A DNA stretch of 64,000 bases from a candidate division KSB1 bacterium. GTDB lineage: Bacteria; Zhuqueibacterota; Zhuqueibacteria; Zhuqueibacterales; Zhuqueibacteraceae. Location of the stretch: positions 1-64,000 of the forward strand of contig JAPDPX010000014.1 in assembly GCA_034506255.1 (NCBI GenBank). The letters are read 5' to 3'. The notes below the pieces were generated by a model, which saw only the letters and a program-made list of their open reading frames with translations, was not told the DNA's origin and searched no databases. The translations under genes and the position numbers were made by a program. Within the stretch, counting starts at the first letter, position 1, and each line of letters starts with the position of its first letter. Of the stretch, positions 9,416 to 18,465 are shown piece by piece.

Positions 9416-12400
9416 ATGACGACATTCGACCGGAAAAACCTCGAAGACTTCTACCCGCTCTCGCCGATGCAGCAGGGCATGCTGTTTCACAGTTTGTACG
9501 CACCGCATTCCGGCGTGTACGTGGAACAGTTGTGCTGCACGCTGCGCGGCCGCCTGCAGCCCGAGGCGTTTGAGCGCGCCTGGCAGCGCGTCATCGCGCG
9601 GCATGCCATCCTGCGCACCAGCTTTCTCAGCGAAAATCTCAAAGAGCCGGTGCAGGTGGTGCATCGCACGCTGCCCCTGCCGCTGCGCCGCGAAGATTGG
9701 TCCGCCCTGTCGCCGGTGGAGCAGGAGCAGCGGCTGGAGGATTTGCTGCAACGTGAGCGGTTGCAGGGCTTCGATCTCAGCCGCGGCCCGCTGTTGCGGC
9801 TGGTGCTGCTGCGCACCGCGCCCGACACCCACCGCTTCGTGTGGACCTATCATCATCTCCTGCTGGACGGCTGGTCTCTGCCGCTGCTGCTGCAGGAGGT
9901 ATTGTTGTGCTATGAGGCCTTTGTGCGCGGGCAGGAGCCGCAATTGCCGCGACCGCTGCCGTTCCGCGATTACATCGTCTGGCTGCGGCGGCAGGACATG
10001 GCTGCGGCGGAAAATTTCTGGCGCCGGCAGCTCGCCGGCTGGCATGCACCCACGCCGCTGCCGCTGCACCGCCGTCCGTATCACACAAACGGCGCAGAGG
10101 CCACTGCTGCCCGGCAACAAGAAATTCGACTGTCACGCGAACTCACCGCCGCACTGCAAACCTTTGCGCGCCGGCAGCAGGTGACCCTCAACACTCTGGT
10201 GCAGGGCGCGTGGGCATTGCTGTTGAGTCACTACACCGGCGAGCACGACGTGCTGTTCGGGGCCACGGTCTCCGGCCGGCCCGCCGAGTTGCCGGGCGCG
10301 GAGAAGATGATCGGTCTGTTCATCAACACCCTGCCGGTGCGCGTGCAAATCGACCCGCGCCAGTCGTTGCCGGCGTGGTTGCAGGCGCTGCAACGGCAGC
10401 AGGCAGAGCTGCGGCAGTACGAGTACAGCCCGCTGGTGCAGATTCAAGGCTGGAGTGCCGTCAGCCGCGGGACGCCGTTGTTTGAACACATTTTTGTCTT
10501 CGAAAATTTTCCCGTCGCCGAAGTTGCACCGGCGGCCGGCGGCAACGGCAGTCTGCGCATCGCAGAGGTGCGCACCGCGGAGCAGACAAATTATCCCCTG
10601 ACCGTGGTTGCCGGCCCCGCCGATGAGCTGCTGTTGCGTCTCGTCTATGACGGCCGGAGCTACGACGCGGCCGCCATTCGCCAATTGCTCGATCACTTCG
10701 CCAATCTGCTGCGCGGCTTCGTGGCGCGGCCGGAACAAAAACTGGCGCAGGTGCCGCTCCTGGGCGGGGCTGAACGCCGGCGCCTGCTGGTGGACTGGAA
10801 CGCGACGCAGGCCGCTTTCCCTGCGCACCTGTGTTTGCACCAACTCTTCGAAGCGCAGGTGCAAAAAACGCCAGACTCGCCGGCGCTGATCATGCAGGGC
10901 CGCCGGCTCAGTTATCACGAATTGGATGAGCGCGCCAATCAGCTCGCGCATTTTCTGCAAAAGCTCGGCGTCGGCCCGGAGACCATCGTCGCCATCAGCG
11001 TCGAACGCTCGCGGGAAATGGTGATCGGCCTGCTCGGTGTGCTCAAGGCCGGCGGCGCCTATCTGCCGATGGATCCGGTTTATCCCGAAGAACGGCTGGC
11101 CTTCATGCTCGCGGATGCCGCGGCGCCGGTGGCGCTCACCCAAAGTCACTTGCGCGAAAAATTCACCGCCCATCGCGGCCAGCTCGTCTGTTTGGACACC
11201 GAGTGGGAAACGATTGCCCGCGAGAGCACGCAACGACCGGTGTGTCGCGCCACTGCCGCCAATCTCGCCTACGTCATCTACACCTCCGGGTCCACCGGCC
11301 GGCCCAAGGGCGTCATGCTCGAACATCGCGGCGCAGTGAATATGGTGCAGGCGCTGGGCAAGGCCTTCGGCATCGATGCCGACAGTTCCACGTTGCAGTT
11401 TGCCTCCTTCAGCTTCGATGCTTCGGTGGAGGAAGTGTTCGTCACGCTGGCGCATGGCGCCTGTTTGCATCTGGTGCCGCAGGAAACCGTGTTTTCGCCA
11501 CCGGCATTGCTCGAAGTGTTGCGCGCGCAAAAAATTTCCGCCGTCACGCTGCCGCCCTCGCTGCTGGCGATGTTGCCGGAGACGCCGCTGCCGGCGCTGC
11601 GGTCGCTGGTCTCGGCGGGGGAAAGCTGTCCGCGGGAAATTGCCGTGCGCTGGGCCGCGGGCCGGCGTTTTATCAATGGTTATGGGCCCACGGAATGCAC
11701 GGTGTGTGCCACCACTTTTCGTGTCGAGCAAATCCCCACCACGACCACCGTACCGATTGGCCGGCCGATCGACAATGTGGAAATTTATGTGCTCGATCAC
11801 CTGCTGCGACCGGTGCCGGTGGGTGTCGAAGGGGAAATCTACATCGGCGGCGTGGGCGTCAGCCGCGGCTATCTCAACCGCCCGGATTTGACCGCGGAAA
11901 AATTCCTCCCCGATCCCTTCAGCAACCGGCCGGGCGCGCGACTTTACAAAAGCGGCGATCTTGCGCGTTATTTGCCGGACGGCAATCTCGAATTCCTCGG
12001 CCGCCTCGACCAGCAGGTGAAGCTGCGCGGTTTTCGCATCGAGCTCGGTGAAATCGAAACGCGGCTGCGGGAGCATCCGGCGGTGCGTGCTGCCGCGGTG
12101 GTTGTGCACGGCGACTCGCCGAAGGAACAGCAACTGGTGGCTTATGTCGTGCTGGATCCGCCAACGGCTGCCGACGCTGCGCAGGGAACTCCCGCGCCGC
12201 CGGGCGAGGGTGCACCGGCGACGCATGCCGTGCTGCCGGAGCTGCGCGCCTTTCTGCAGCAGCGATTGCCGGCACACATGGTGCCTTCGTTCTTTGTGCC
12301 GCTCGCTGCCATGCCACTCACGCCCAACGGCAAGGTGGATCGCCGCGCCCTGCCGGCACCCGCCGCGGCACACGAGAGCAGCTATGTTGCGCCCCGCACG

Positions 12401-15400
12401 CCCGAGGAGGAAATTCTCGCCGGCATTTGGGCGCAGGTGTTGAACGTGCCGCGCGTCGGCGTGCATGACAATTTCTTCGAGCTCGGCGGCCATTCGCTGC
12501 TGGTGACGCAACTGCTCTCGCGCGTGCGCGAAGCACTGCAGGTGGAGTTGCCGCTGCGCAGCCTGTTCGATGCGCCGACGATTGCCGGGCTGGCGCAACA
12601 GCTTCAGCAGGCGCGCTTGACCGCTCAGGGGCTGCAAGCGCCGCCGCTCACGCCGGTGTCGCGGGAAGGTGATCTGCCGCTGTCTTTTGCGCAGCAGCGC
12701 CTCTGGTTTCTCGACCAGCTGGAACCGAACAATCCGTTCTACAACATTCCTTCGGCGGTTCGACTGGAGGGGGCGCTGGATCCGGCCATTTTGGAAAAAT
12801 GCCTCACTGCCATCATTGCACGTCACGAAATTCTGCGCACCCGCATCGTCACCGAGGAGGGCCGGCCGCGTCAGGTCATCACGCCCGCGCTGCAGTGGTC
12901 CCTGCCGGTGATCGATCTGAGCGGGCTGCCTGCCACCGAACGCGAGGCCGAAGTGATGCGGCTGGCGCGTGCCGAGGCACAACAGCCTTTCGCTTTGGCG
13001 GAGGGCCCGCTTTTCCGCGTGAAGCTCATCCGTCTCGCACAGGAGGATCATGTCGCGCTCTTCACCATGCACCATATCATTTCCGACGGCTGGTCGATGG
13101 GCGTGCTGCTGCGGGAGGTCGCGCTGCTCTATGATGCTTTCCGCAACGATCGACCGTCGCCGTTGCCGCCGCTGCCGGTGCAATATGCCGATTTTGCCGC
13201 ATGGCAGCGCCAATGGCTGCAGGGTGAAATTTTGGAGCGGCAGTTGGCCTATTGGAAGCAGCAGCTCGCCGGCTGCCCGCCGCTGTTGGAATTGCCCACC
13301 GACCGGCCGCGGCCGGCAGTGCACAGCTTCCGCGGCGCGCAATTGAACTTCATGCTGCCGGCGGACCTGACCGGGCGGGTGAAGGAGTTGAGCCGGCAAA
13401 TGGGAACCACACTGTTCATGACGCTGCTGGCCGCTTTTCAAGTTTTGCTCGCGCGTTACAGCAATCAAAAGGACATCTGCGTCGGCACGCCCATCGCCAA
13501 CCGCAACCGCGCCGAGCTGGAAGGGTTGATCGGCTTTTTCGCCAACACCATCGTCCTGCGCACGCAACTGGCGGACAATCCCTCCGTGCGCGAGCTGCTG
13601 CGCCGCGTTCGCGAGACCGCGCTGGCGGCCTATGCGCATCAAGATGTGCCGTTCGAGATGCTGGTCGAGGCGCTCGCGCCGGAGCGCGATCTCAGCCACA
13701 CCCCGCTGTTTCAAACCATGTTCGTTTTTCAGCAGCAGGCAGTGGCCGGCCGGCAGGTGCCCGGCCTGCGCATGAGCCCGCTGGAGGTGCACAGCGGCAC
13801 CGCCAAATTCGACCTGTCGCTGGAAATGACGGAAACCAGCGAGGGGCTCGCGGCGACTTTCGAATACAACACCGATCTCTTCGACGCCGCCACCATCGCG
13901 CGCCTCGCCCGTCACCTCGAAAGATTGCTGCAGGGCATGGCCGGCGATCCCGACCGCCGCGTCGCTCATTTGCCGCTGCTCATCCCGGAAGAGCAGCAAC
14001 AAATCGTCAACGACTGGAATGCCACCGCGGTGACGTGGCCGCCGGCGCAAAACATTCAGCAACTGTTCGAGCAGCAGGCGGCGAAAACGCCGGAAGCGGT
14101 GGCGGTGCAGTTCGAAGACGAACGCTGCAGCTATGGCGAGCTCAATCGGTGCGCCAATCAACTCGCGCATTATCTCCGCAGCCTGGGCGTCGGGCCGGAA
14201 GTGTTGGTGGCCGTCAGTTTGCCGCGCAGTCTGGAAATGGTGATCGCGCTGCTGGCGGTGTTGAAGGCGGGCGGTGCCTACCTCCCGCTCGATCCGGCTT
14301 ATCCGCGCGAACGTCTGGCCTTCATGCTGCAGGATGCACAACCGCGCGTCGTGCTCACCACTTCCGGGTTGCGGCCGATGCTGCCCGGCGATGGTCTCAC
14401 CGTCGTCGAGCTCGATTGCGTCCGGCCGCTGCTGGCGCGCCATGCCGCCGACAATCCCGGCGTCACGGTGTTGCCGCAGCATCCGGCGTACATGATCTAC
14501 ACCTCCGGCTCCACCGGCGTGCCCAAAGGCGCCATCATCGAGCAGCGCGGTTTGATCAATTTGGTGCGGGCACAAATCGGGGAGTTTGCCATTCGGCCGG
14601 AAAGCCGGGTGTTGCAATTTGCGCCGTTCAGCTTCGATGCCTCGGTTTCGGAAATTTTCACGGCCCTGATCAGCGGCGCGACGCTTTGTTTGATCAAGCC
14701 GGAGACCCTGCTCGCGCCCGACACGTTGCTCGCCGCGCTGCGCGCGCAGGCGATCTCGGTGGTCACGCTGCCGCCCTCGCTGCTGGCGGTGCTGCCGGCG
14801 GAGGCGCTGCCGGCACTGCACACGCTGGTTTCCGCCGGTGAAAACTGCAGCCGTGAGATTGCGGCACGCTGGGCACCGGGGCGGCGCTTCATCAATGCTT
14901 ATGGCCCAACCGAGAACACGGTGTGCGCCTCGTGCCATCGGGTGGAGAAGTTGCCGGAGCAGGCCGGCATTCCCATTGGCCGGCCGATCGCCAACGTGCA
15001 GCTTTACATTTTGGATGAACATCTGCAACCGGTGCCGGTCGGCGTGGCGGGCGAGTTGTACATCGGTGGCGTCAGCCTCGCGCGCGGCTATCACCGCCGG
15101 CCGGATTTGACCGCGGAGAAATTCATTCCCAACCCCTTCAGCACTGAACCCGGCAGCCGGCTCTACCGCAGCGGCGATTGGGCGCGCTGGCTGCCGGATG
15201 GCACCATTGAATTTCTCGGCCGCCTCGATCAGCAGGTCAAAGTGCGCGGTTTTCGTATCGAGCTGGGCGAGATTGAGACGGTGCTGGCACAACACCCGGG
15301 GCTGCGCGAAGTGGCGGTGGTGGCGCGCGAGGCCCGGGCGGGCGAACGGCAGTTGGTGGCGTATGTGGCGCCGCGCGCAGAGTCTGCGCCGGCCAGCGCA

Positions 15401-17137
15401 GAGCTGCGCGAATTTCTCGGCAGTCGGCTGCCGGAGTACATGATCCCGGCTCTCTTCGTCACCCTGCCCTCGTTGCCGGTGACGCCCAGTGGCAAGATCG
15501 ACCGCCGCGCCTTGCCGGCACCGTCATTCGAACGGGACGAGTCGAACGCAGGCTATGTCGCCCCCCGCACTGCCAGCGAGGAAAAATTGGTGGAGATCTG
15601 GGAGTCATTGCTCGGGGTCAAACCCATCGGTGTGCACGACAACTTCTTCGAGCTGGGTGGCGATTCGATTGTGAGCATTCAAATGATCGCACGCGCCAGC
15701 CAGGCCGGCATCCAGCTCACGCCGAAGTTGTTGTTCCAGCATCCAACCATTGCCGGCCTCGCGGCAGTGGCCGGCACGAGCACAACTGCGGTTGCCGAGC
15801 AGGGACTGGTTACCGGCCCGGTGCCGCTCACGCCGATTCAGCACTGGTTCTTCAGCCGGCATGACACGGCGTTGCATCACTGGAACACTTCGATCATGCT
15901 GGCCATGGCGCAGCCGCTCGATCCCGCGATGCTCGCGCAAACCGTGCAGCTTCTGCTGACACATCACGATGCCCTGCGCCTGCGGTTCCAGCGCACGGCC
16001 GCGGGCTGGCGGCAATATCTCGCCGGCCTCGAAGGCGAAACGCCGTTCGTGCATGTCGACCTTTCCCAAACACCGGCACGCCGCCGCAAGGAAGCGATCG
16101 AAAGCACGGCGGCGCAGATGCAAACCAGCTTGAACCTGGCGGAGGGGCCGCTGCTGCGCGTGTGCTACATGGATTTGGGACCGAAGCAGAGCCACCGCCT
16201 GCTGCTCATTCTGCATCACCTCGTGGTGGACGGCGTGTCGCTGCGGCTGTTCCTGGAGGATTTGCTGCGGGTCTATCGCCAACTCCAAGCCGGTCAGCCG
16301 GTGAGCCTGCCGCCCAAAACCACTTCGTTTCAGGCGTGGGCGCGCGCGCTGGTGCAGTATGCACAATCCACCGAATTGAAGCAGGAGCTGGCCCACTGGC
16401 GGGAAGTGGCGGCACAGCAGATGCCGGCCTTGCCCGTGGATTTTCCGGGTGGCAGCAACACCTATGGCGACAGCGATCACGTGACGGTTTCCCTGAATGC
16501 CAGGGAAACCCGGAAGCTTCTGCAACATCTGCCGGCGGCACACGGCACCCAAATTAACGACGTGTTGCTGGCGGCGCTGGTGTCGGCATTTGCGCCATGG
16601 ACCGGCCGGCGCCAGCTCATGATCGACATGGAAGGCCACGGCCGTGAAGATATTTTGCCGGGTCTCGACGTCTCACGCACCCTCGGCTGGTTTACCAGCC
16701 AATATCCGGTGTGGCTCGATCTGGAGCAGGCACGCGAGCCGCGGGTAATGCTGGAAGCAGTCAAAACGCAATTGCGCGCCATTCCCCACCACGGCATAGG
16801 TTTTGGCCTGCTGCGTCATCTCTGCGCCGATCGCGAGGCCACGGCACCGCTGCGTGCGCTGCCCGCCGCGCCGGTGAATTTCAACTATCTCGGCCAGTTC
16901 GATCAATTCGATCCCGCCGCCGGCGAGGCCCTGCCGTTCGCGGTCGCGCCGGAATCCGCCGGCCCCGAACAGCATCCCGAAGGCCGGCGCAGTGCGGTGA
17001 TTTATGTCATTGGCATCATCACCGGCGGTGAGTTGGGTGTGCGCTTCAGTTACAGCCGTCGTCTGCACCAACGCCGCACCATCGAGCAGTTGGCGAAAAA
17101 TTATCTGCACGAGCTGCGCCGCCTGCTGACGGTTTGA
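9416..17137 (+). CDS. Nonribosomal peptide synthetase, two modules (C-A-T-C-A-T-E), apparent last synthetase
   Basis: A 2573-residue assembly-line enzyme. C1 (about 10-440) opens with FYPLSPMQQGMLFH, as in DCL domains that accept a D-configured donor, fitting the epimerase at the end of the previous protein (HHLLLDG near 145). Then A1 (about 470-980), T1 (FELGGHSLL near 1020), C2 (about 1088-1515, HHIISDG near 1219), A2 (about 1546-2035), T2 (FELGGDSIV near 2077) and E (about 2131-2560, HHLVVDGVS, EGHGRED, NYLGQ). Pocket residues read by eye are D-A-E-T-V-A-G-V-C-K (unassigned, hydrophobic/aromatic-like) and D-A-S-T-V-A-A-V-C-K (Tyr/Phe-like). The protein ends after the epimerase, with no thioesterase or reductase, so release must occur in trans. 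The start at 9416 was chosen because the 12 upstream codons do not resemble the family. Confidence 0.95.
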   Translation: MTTFDRKNLEDFYPLSPMQQGMLFHSLYAPHSGVYVEQLCCTLRGRLQPEAFERAWQRVIARHAILRTSFLSENLKEPVQVVHRTLPLPLRREDWSALSPVEQEQRLEDLLQRERLQGFDLSRGPLLRLVLLRTAPDTHRFVWTYHHLLLDGWSLPLLLQEVLLCYEAFVRGQEPQLPRPLPFRDYIVWLRRQDMAAAENFWRRQLAGWHAPTPLPLHRRPYHTNGAEATAARQQEIRLSRELTAALQTFARRQQVTLNTLVQGAWALLLSHYTGEHDVLFGATVSGRPAELPGAEKMIGLFINTLPVRVQIDPRQSLPAWLQALQRQQAELRQYEYSPLVQIQGWSAVSRGTPLFEHIFVFENFPVAEVAPAAGGNGSLRIAEVRTAEQTNYPLTVVAGPADELLLRLVYDGRSYDAAAIRQLLDHFANLLRGFVARPEQKLAQVPLLGGAERRRLLVDWNATQAAFPAHLCLHQLFEAQVQKTPDSPALIMQGRRLSYHELDERANQLAHFLQKLGVGPETIVAISVERSREMVIGLLGVLKAGGAYLPMDPVYPEERLAFMLADAAAPVALTQSHLREKFTAHRGQLVCLDTEWETIARESTQRPVCRATAANLAYVIYTSGSTGRPKGVMLEHRGAVNMVQALGKAFGIDADSSTLQFASFSFDASVEEVFVTLAHGACLHLVPQETVFSPPALLEVLRAQKISAVTLPPSLLAMLPETPLPALRSLVSAGESCPREIAVRWAAGRRFINGYGPTECTVCATTFRVEQIPTTTTVPIGRPIDNVEIYVLDHLLRPVPVGVEGEIYIGGVGVSRGYLNRPDLTAEKFLPDPFSNRPGARLYKSGDLARYLPDGNLEFLGRLDQQVKLRGFRIELGEIETRLREHPAVRAAAVVVHGDSPKEQQLVAYVVLDPPTAADAAQGTPAPPGEGAPATHAVLPELRAFLQQRLPAHMVPSFFVPLAAMPLTPNGKVDRRALPAPAAAHESSYVAPRTPEEEILAGIWAQVLNVPRVGVHDNFFELGGHSLLVTQLLSRVREALQVELPLRSLFDAPTIAGLAQQLQQARLTAQGLQAPPLTPVSREGDLPLSFAQQRLWFLDQLEPNNPFYNIPSAVRLEGALDPAILEKCLTAIIARHEILRTRIVTEEGRPRQVITPALQWSLPVIDLSGLPATEREAEVMRLARAEAQQPFALAEGPLFRVKLIRLAQEDHVALFTMHHIISDGWSMGVLLREVALLYDAFRNDRPSPLPPLPVQYADFAAWQRQWLQGEILERQLAYWKQQLAGCPPLLELPTDRPRPAVHSFRGAQLNFMLPADLTGRVKELSRQMGTTLFMTLLAAFQVLLARYSNQKDICVGTPIANRNRAELEGLIGFFANTIVLRTQLADNPSVRELLRRVRETALAAYAHQDVPFEMLVEALAPERDLSHTPLFQTMFVFQQQAVAGRQVPGLRMSPLEVHSGTAKFDLSLEMTETSEGLAATFEYNTDLFDAATIARLARHLERLLQGMAGDPDRRVAHLPLLIPEEQQQIVNDWNATAVTWPPAQNIQQLFEQQAAKTPEAVAVQFEDERCSYGELNRCANQLAHYLRSLGVGPEVLVAVSLPRSLEMVIALLAVLKAGGAYLPLDPAYPRERLAFMLQDAQPRVVLTTSGLRPMLPGDGLTVVELDCVRPLLARHAADNPGVTVLPQHPAYMIYTSGSTGVPKGAIIEQRGLINLVRAQIGEFAIRPESRVLQFAPFSFDASVSEIFTALISGATLCLIKPETLLAPDTLLAALRAQAISVVTLPPSLLAVLPAEALPALHTLVSAGENCSREIAARWAPGRRFINAYGPTENTVCASCHRVEKLPEQAGIPIGRPIANVQLYILDEHLQPVPVGVAGELYIGGVSLARGYHRRPDLTAEKFIPNPFSTEPGSRLYRSGDWARWLPDGTIEFLGRLDQQVKVRGFRIELGEIETVLAQHPGLREVAVVAREARAGERQLVAYVAPRAESAPASAELREFLGSRLPEYMIPALFVTLPSLPVTPSGKIDRRALPAPSFERDESNAGYVAPRTASEEKLVEIWESLLGVKPIGVHDNFFELGGDSIVSIQMIARASQAGIQLTPKLLFQHPTIAGLAAVAGTSTTAVAEQGLVTGPVPLTPIQHWFFSRHDTALHHWNTSIMLAMAQPLDPAMLAQTVQLLLTHHDALRLRFQRTAAGWRQYLAGLEGETPFVHVDLSQTPARRRKEAIESTAAQMQTSLNLAEGPLLRVCYMDLGPKQSHRLLLILHHLVVDGVSLRLFLEDLLRVYRQLQAGQPVSLPPKTTSFQAWARALVQYAQSTELKQELAHWREVAAQQMPALPVDFPGGSNTYGDSDHVTVSLNARETRKLLQHLPAAHGTQINDVLLAALVSAFAPWTGRRQLMIDMEGHGREDILPGLDVSRTLGWFTSQYPVWLDLEQAREPRVMLEAVKTQLRAIPHHGIGFGLLRHLCADREATAPLRALPAAPVNFNYLGQFDQFDPAAGEALPFAVAPESAGPEQHPEGRRSAVIYVIGIITGGELGVRFSYSRRLHQRRTIEQLAKNYLHELRRLLTV

Positions 17138-17307
17138 GAATGGGACACGGCCGCAGGTGCAGCAGGAGAAGGATGGTTACAGAAGATTTCGCGGTTCAAC
17201 TTTGGTTGTCGCGAAAACGTCGTAGCGCAGGCATTCTGCCTGCCTGATCAGCAGACAAGTTTGTCTGTGTCATGGTCCGATGCCACGTTGCTTGATTACA
17301 GCGAAAG
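17138..17307. repeat. Intergenic region with a family A tail copy
   Basis: About 17219-17246 carries GTAGCGCAGGCATTCTGCCT followed by GCCTG, the same tail element seen at 346-378 and 8937-8962, with its own inverted repeat (GCAGGCA/TGCCTGC). No gene is seen between the synthetase and the sulfotransferase. Confidence 0.65.
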
Positions 17308-18465
17308 GTGGATTTTGTGGATGCTTTGATTGGAATCACCCGTGAAGATTGGTTGCGGTTGTTGCGGGAGAACAACTTTGCCATCGCGCCGCAATATTGG
17401 AACCGTGCGCTGGCGGTGACGATGATGAGCCTGGCCAATACACGCGATCAGCGTCGCGAAGAGCAGGAGTACGGTGCCGAGGTCAAACGGGCGGAAATCA
17501 AACCGCCGCTGTTCATTCTCGGCCATTGGCGCAGCGGCACGACACTGCTGCATGAACTGCTCGCGCTGGACGAACAGTTTGCCTATGCCAACCTGTTTCA
17601 GGTGTCGCATCCGCACACCTTTCTCTGTCGCGAGGCGATCATCGAAAAAGCGCTGGCGCAGGCCGATACCGAGCAGCGGCCGATGGATGCCATGCGCGTC
17701 GGTTTTCGCAGTCCGGGTGAGGATGAATCGGCGCTTGCGGTCGCCAGCTTGCGCTCGCCCATGCTGGCGTGGTCGTTCCCGCGCAATGAAGCCTATTATG
17801 ATCGCTTCCTGACCTTTCGCGAGGCGTCAGACGATGACCTCGCCAGATGGAAGGCTGCTTTTATGAAGTTTTTAATGAAGCTCTCCTGGCGCTATGGCAG
17901 CCGGCCGCTGGTCTTGAAATCGCCGCCTCACACGGCCCGTCTCAAGCTGCTGCTGGAAATGTTTCCCGAGGCGCGCTTCGTGCACATCCATCGCGATCCC
18001 TTTGTCGTGTTTCAGTCGACCCGCGCGCTGTATGACAAGGCGGCGGCGGCCTCGCATTTGCAACGGCCCGATCCGACGCGCATCGATGCCGGGATTCTGC
18101 GACGCTATGCCGCCATGTACGAGGCCTTTTTCGAGGAGCGCGACCTGATTCCCGCCGGCCGCTTTTGTGAAATCGCTTTTGCGGAGTTGGAGCGCGATCC
18201 ACTCGGACAGGTCCAGCAGATTTATGCGCAGTTGCGGTTGCCCGGCTTCGACGCAGTGGCGCCCAAAATGCAGGCTTATGTGCAAGCACGGCGCGATTAT
18301 CGCAAGAACAAACATGTTCCCCTGGCCGAACCACTGCGCCAGCGAATCGTTGAGGCCTGGTGGCGAAGCTTCGCCACCTGGGGCTATGCCACTGACGGGG
18401 TGCCGGCCAACTCGCTTCGCATCAATGACGACGGCAGCAAACGCACCAACATGATGAAGACATGA
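17308..18465 (+). CDS. PAPS-dependent sulfotransferase
   Basis: A cytoplasmic enzyme predicted to transfer sulfate from PAPS to a hydroxyl or amine acceptor. Near residue 70, the motif FILGHWRSGTTLLHELL matches the 5'-phosphosulfate-binding loop of the family. RFVHIHRDPFVVFQS near residue 220 matches the 3'-phosphate-binding region. Its 385 residues are normal for the large bacterial sulfotransferase families. The start is GTG 17308, and GTG 17317 is an alternative with better spacing from AAGG. The stop codon overlaps the start of the exporter gene (ATGA), so the two are probably translationally coupled. Its place inside a synthetase cluster, with a PAPS-making enzyme at 25906, points to sulfation of the peptide, perhaps on an aromatic or hydroxylated residue. 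The acceptor cannot be read from sequence. Confidence 0.88.
   Translation: MDFVDALIGITREDWLRLLRENNFAIAPQYWNRALAVTMMSLANTRDQRREEQEYGAEVKRAEIKPPLFILGHWRSGTTLLHELLALDEQFAYANLFQVSHPHTFLCREAIIEKALAQADTEQRPMDAMRVGFRSPGEDESALAVASLRSPMLAWSFPRNEAYYDRFLTFREASDDDLARWKAAFMKFLMKLSWRYGSRPLVLKSPPHTARLKLLLEMFPEARFVHIHRDPFVVFQSTRALYDKAAAASHLQRPDPTRIDAGILRRYAAMYEAFFEERDLIPAGRFCEIAFAELERDPLGQVQQIYAQLRLPGFDAVAPKMQAYVQARRDYRKNKHVPLAEPLRQRIVEAWWRSFATWGYATDGVPANSLRINDDGSKRTNMMKT

Noticed and set aside
10133..15295. Very long open frame (about 1720 codons) on the reverse strand across the second synthetase
   Set aside because: It lies fully antisense to clear synthetase domains and has a Gln/Arg/His-rich composition typical of GC-rich shadow frames, with no protein-family motifs. 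Similar antisense frames at 2196-4592, 4776-7226 and 46707-48731 were dropped for the same reason.
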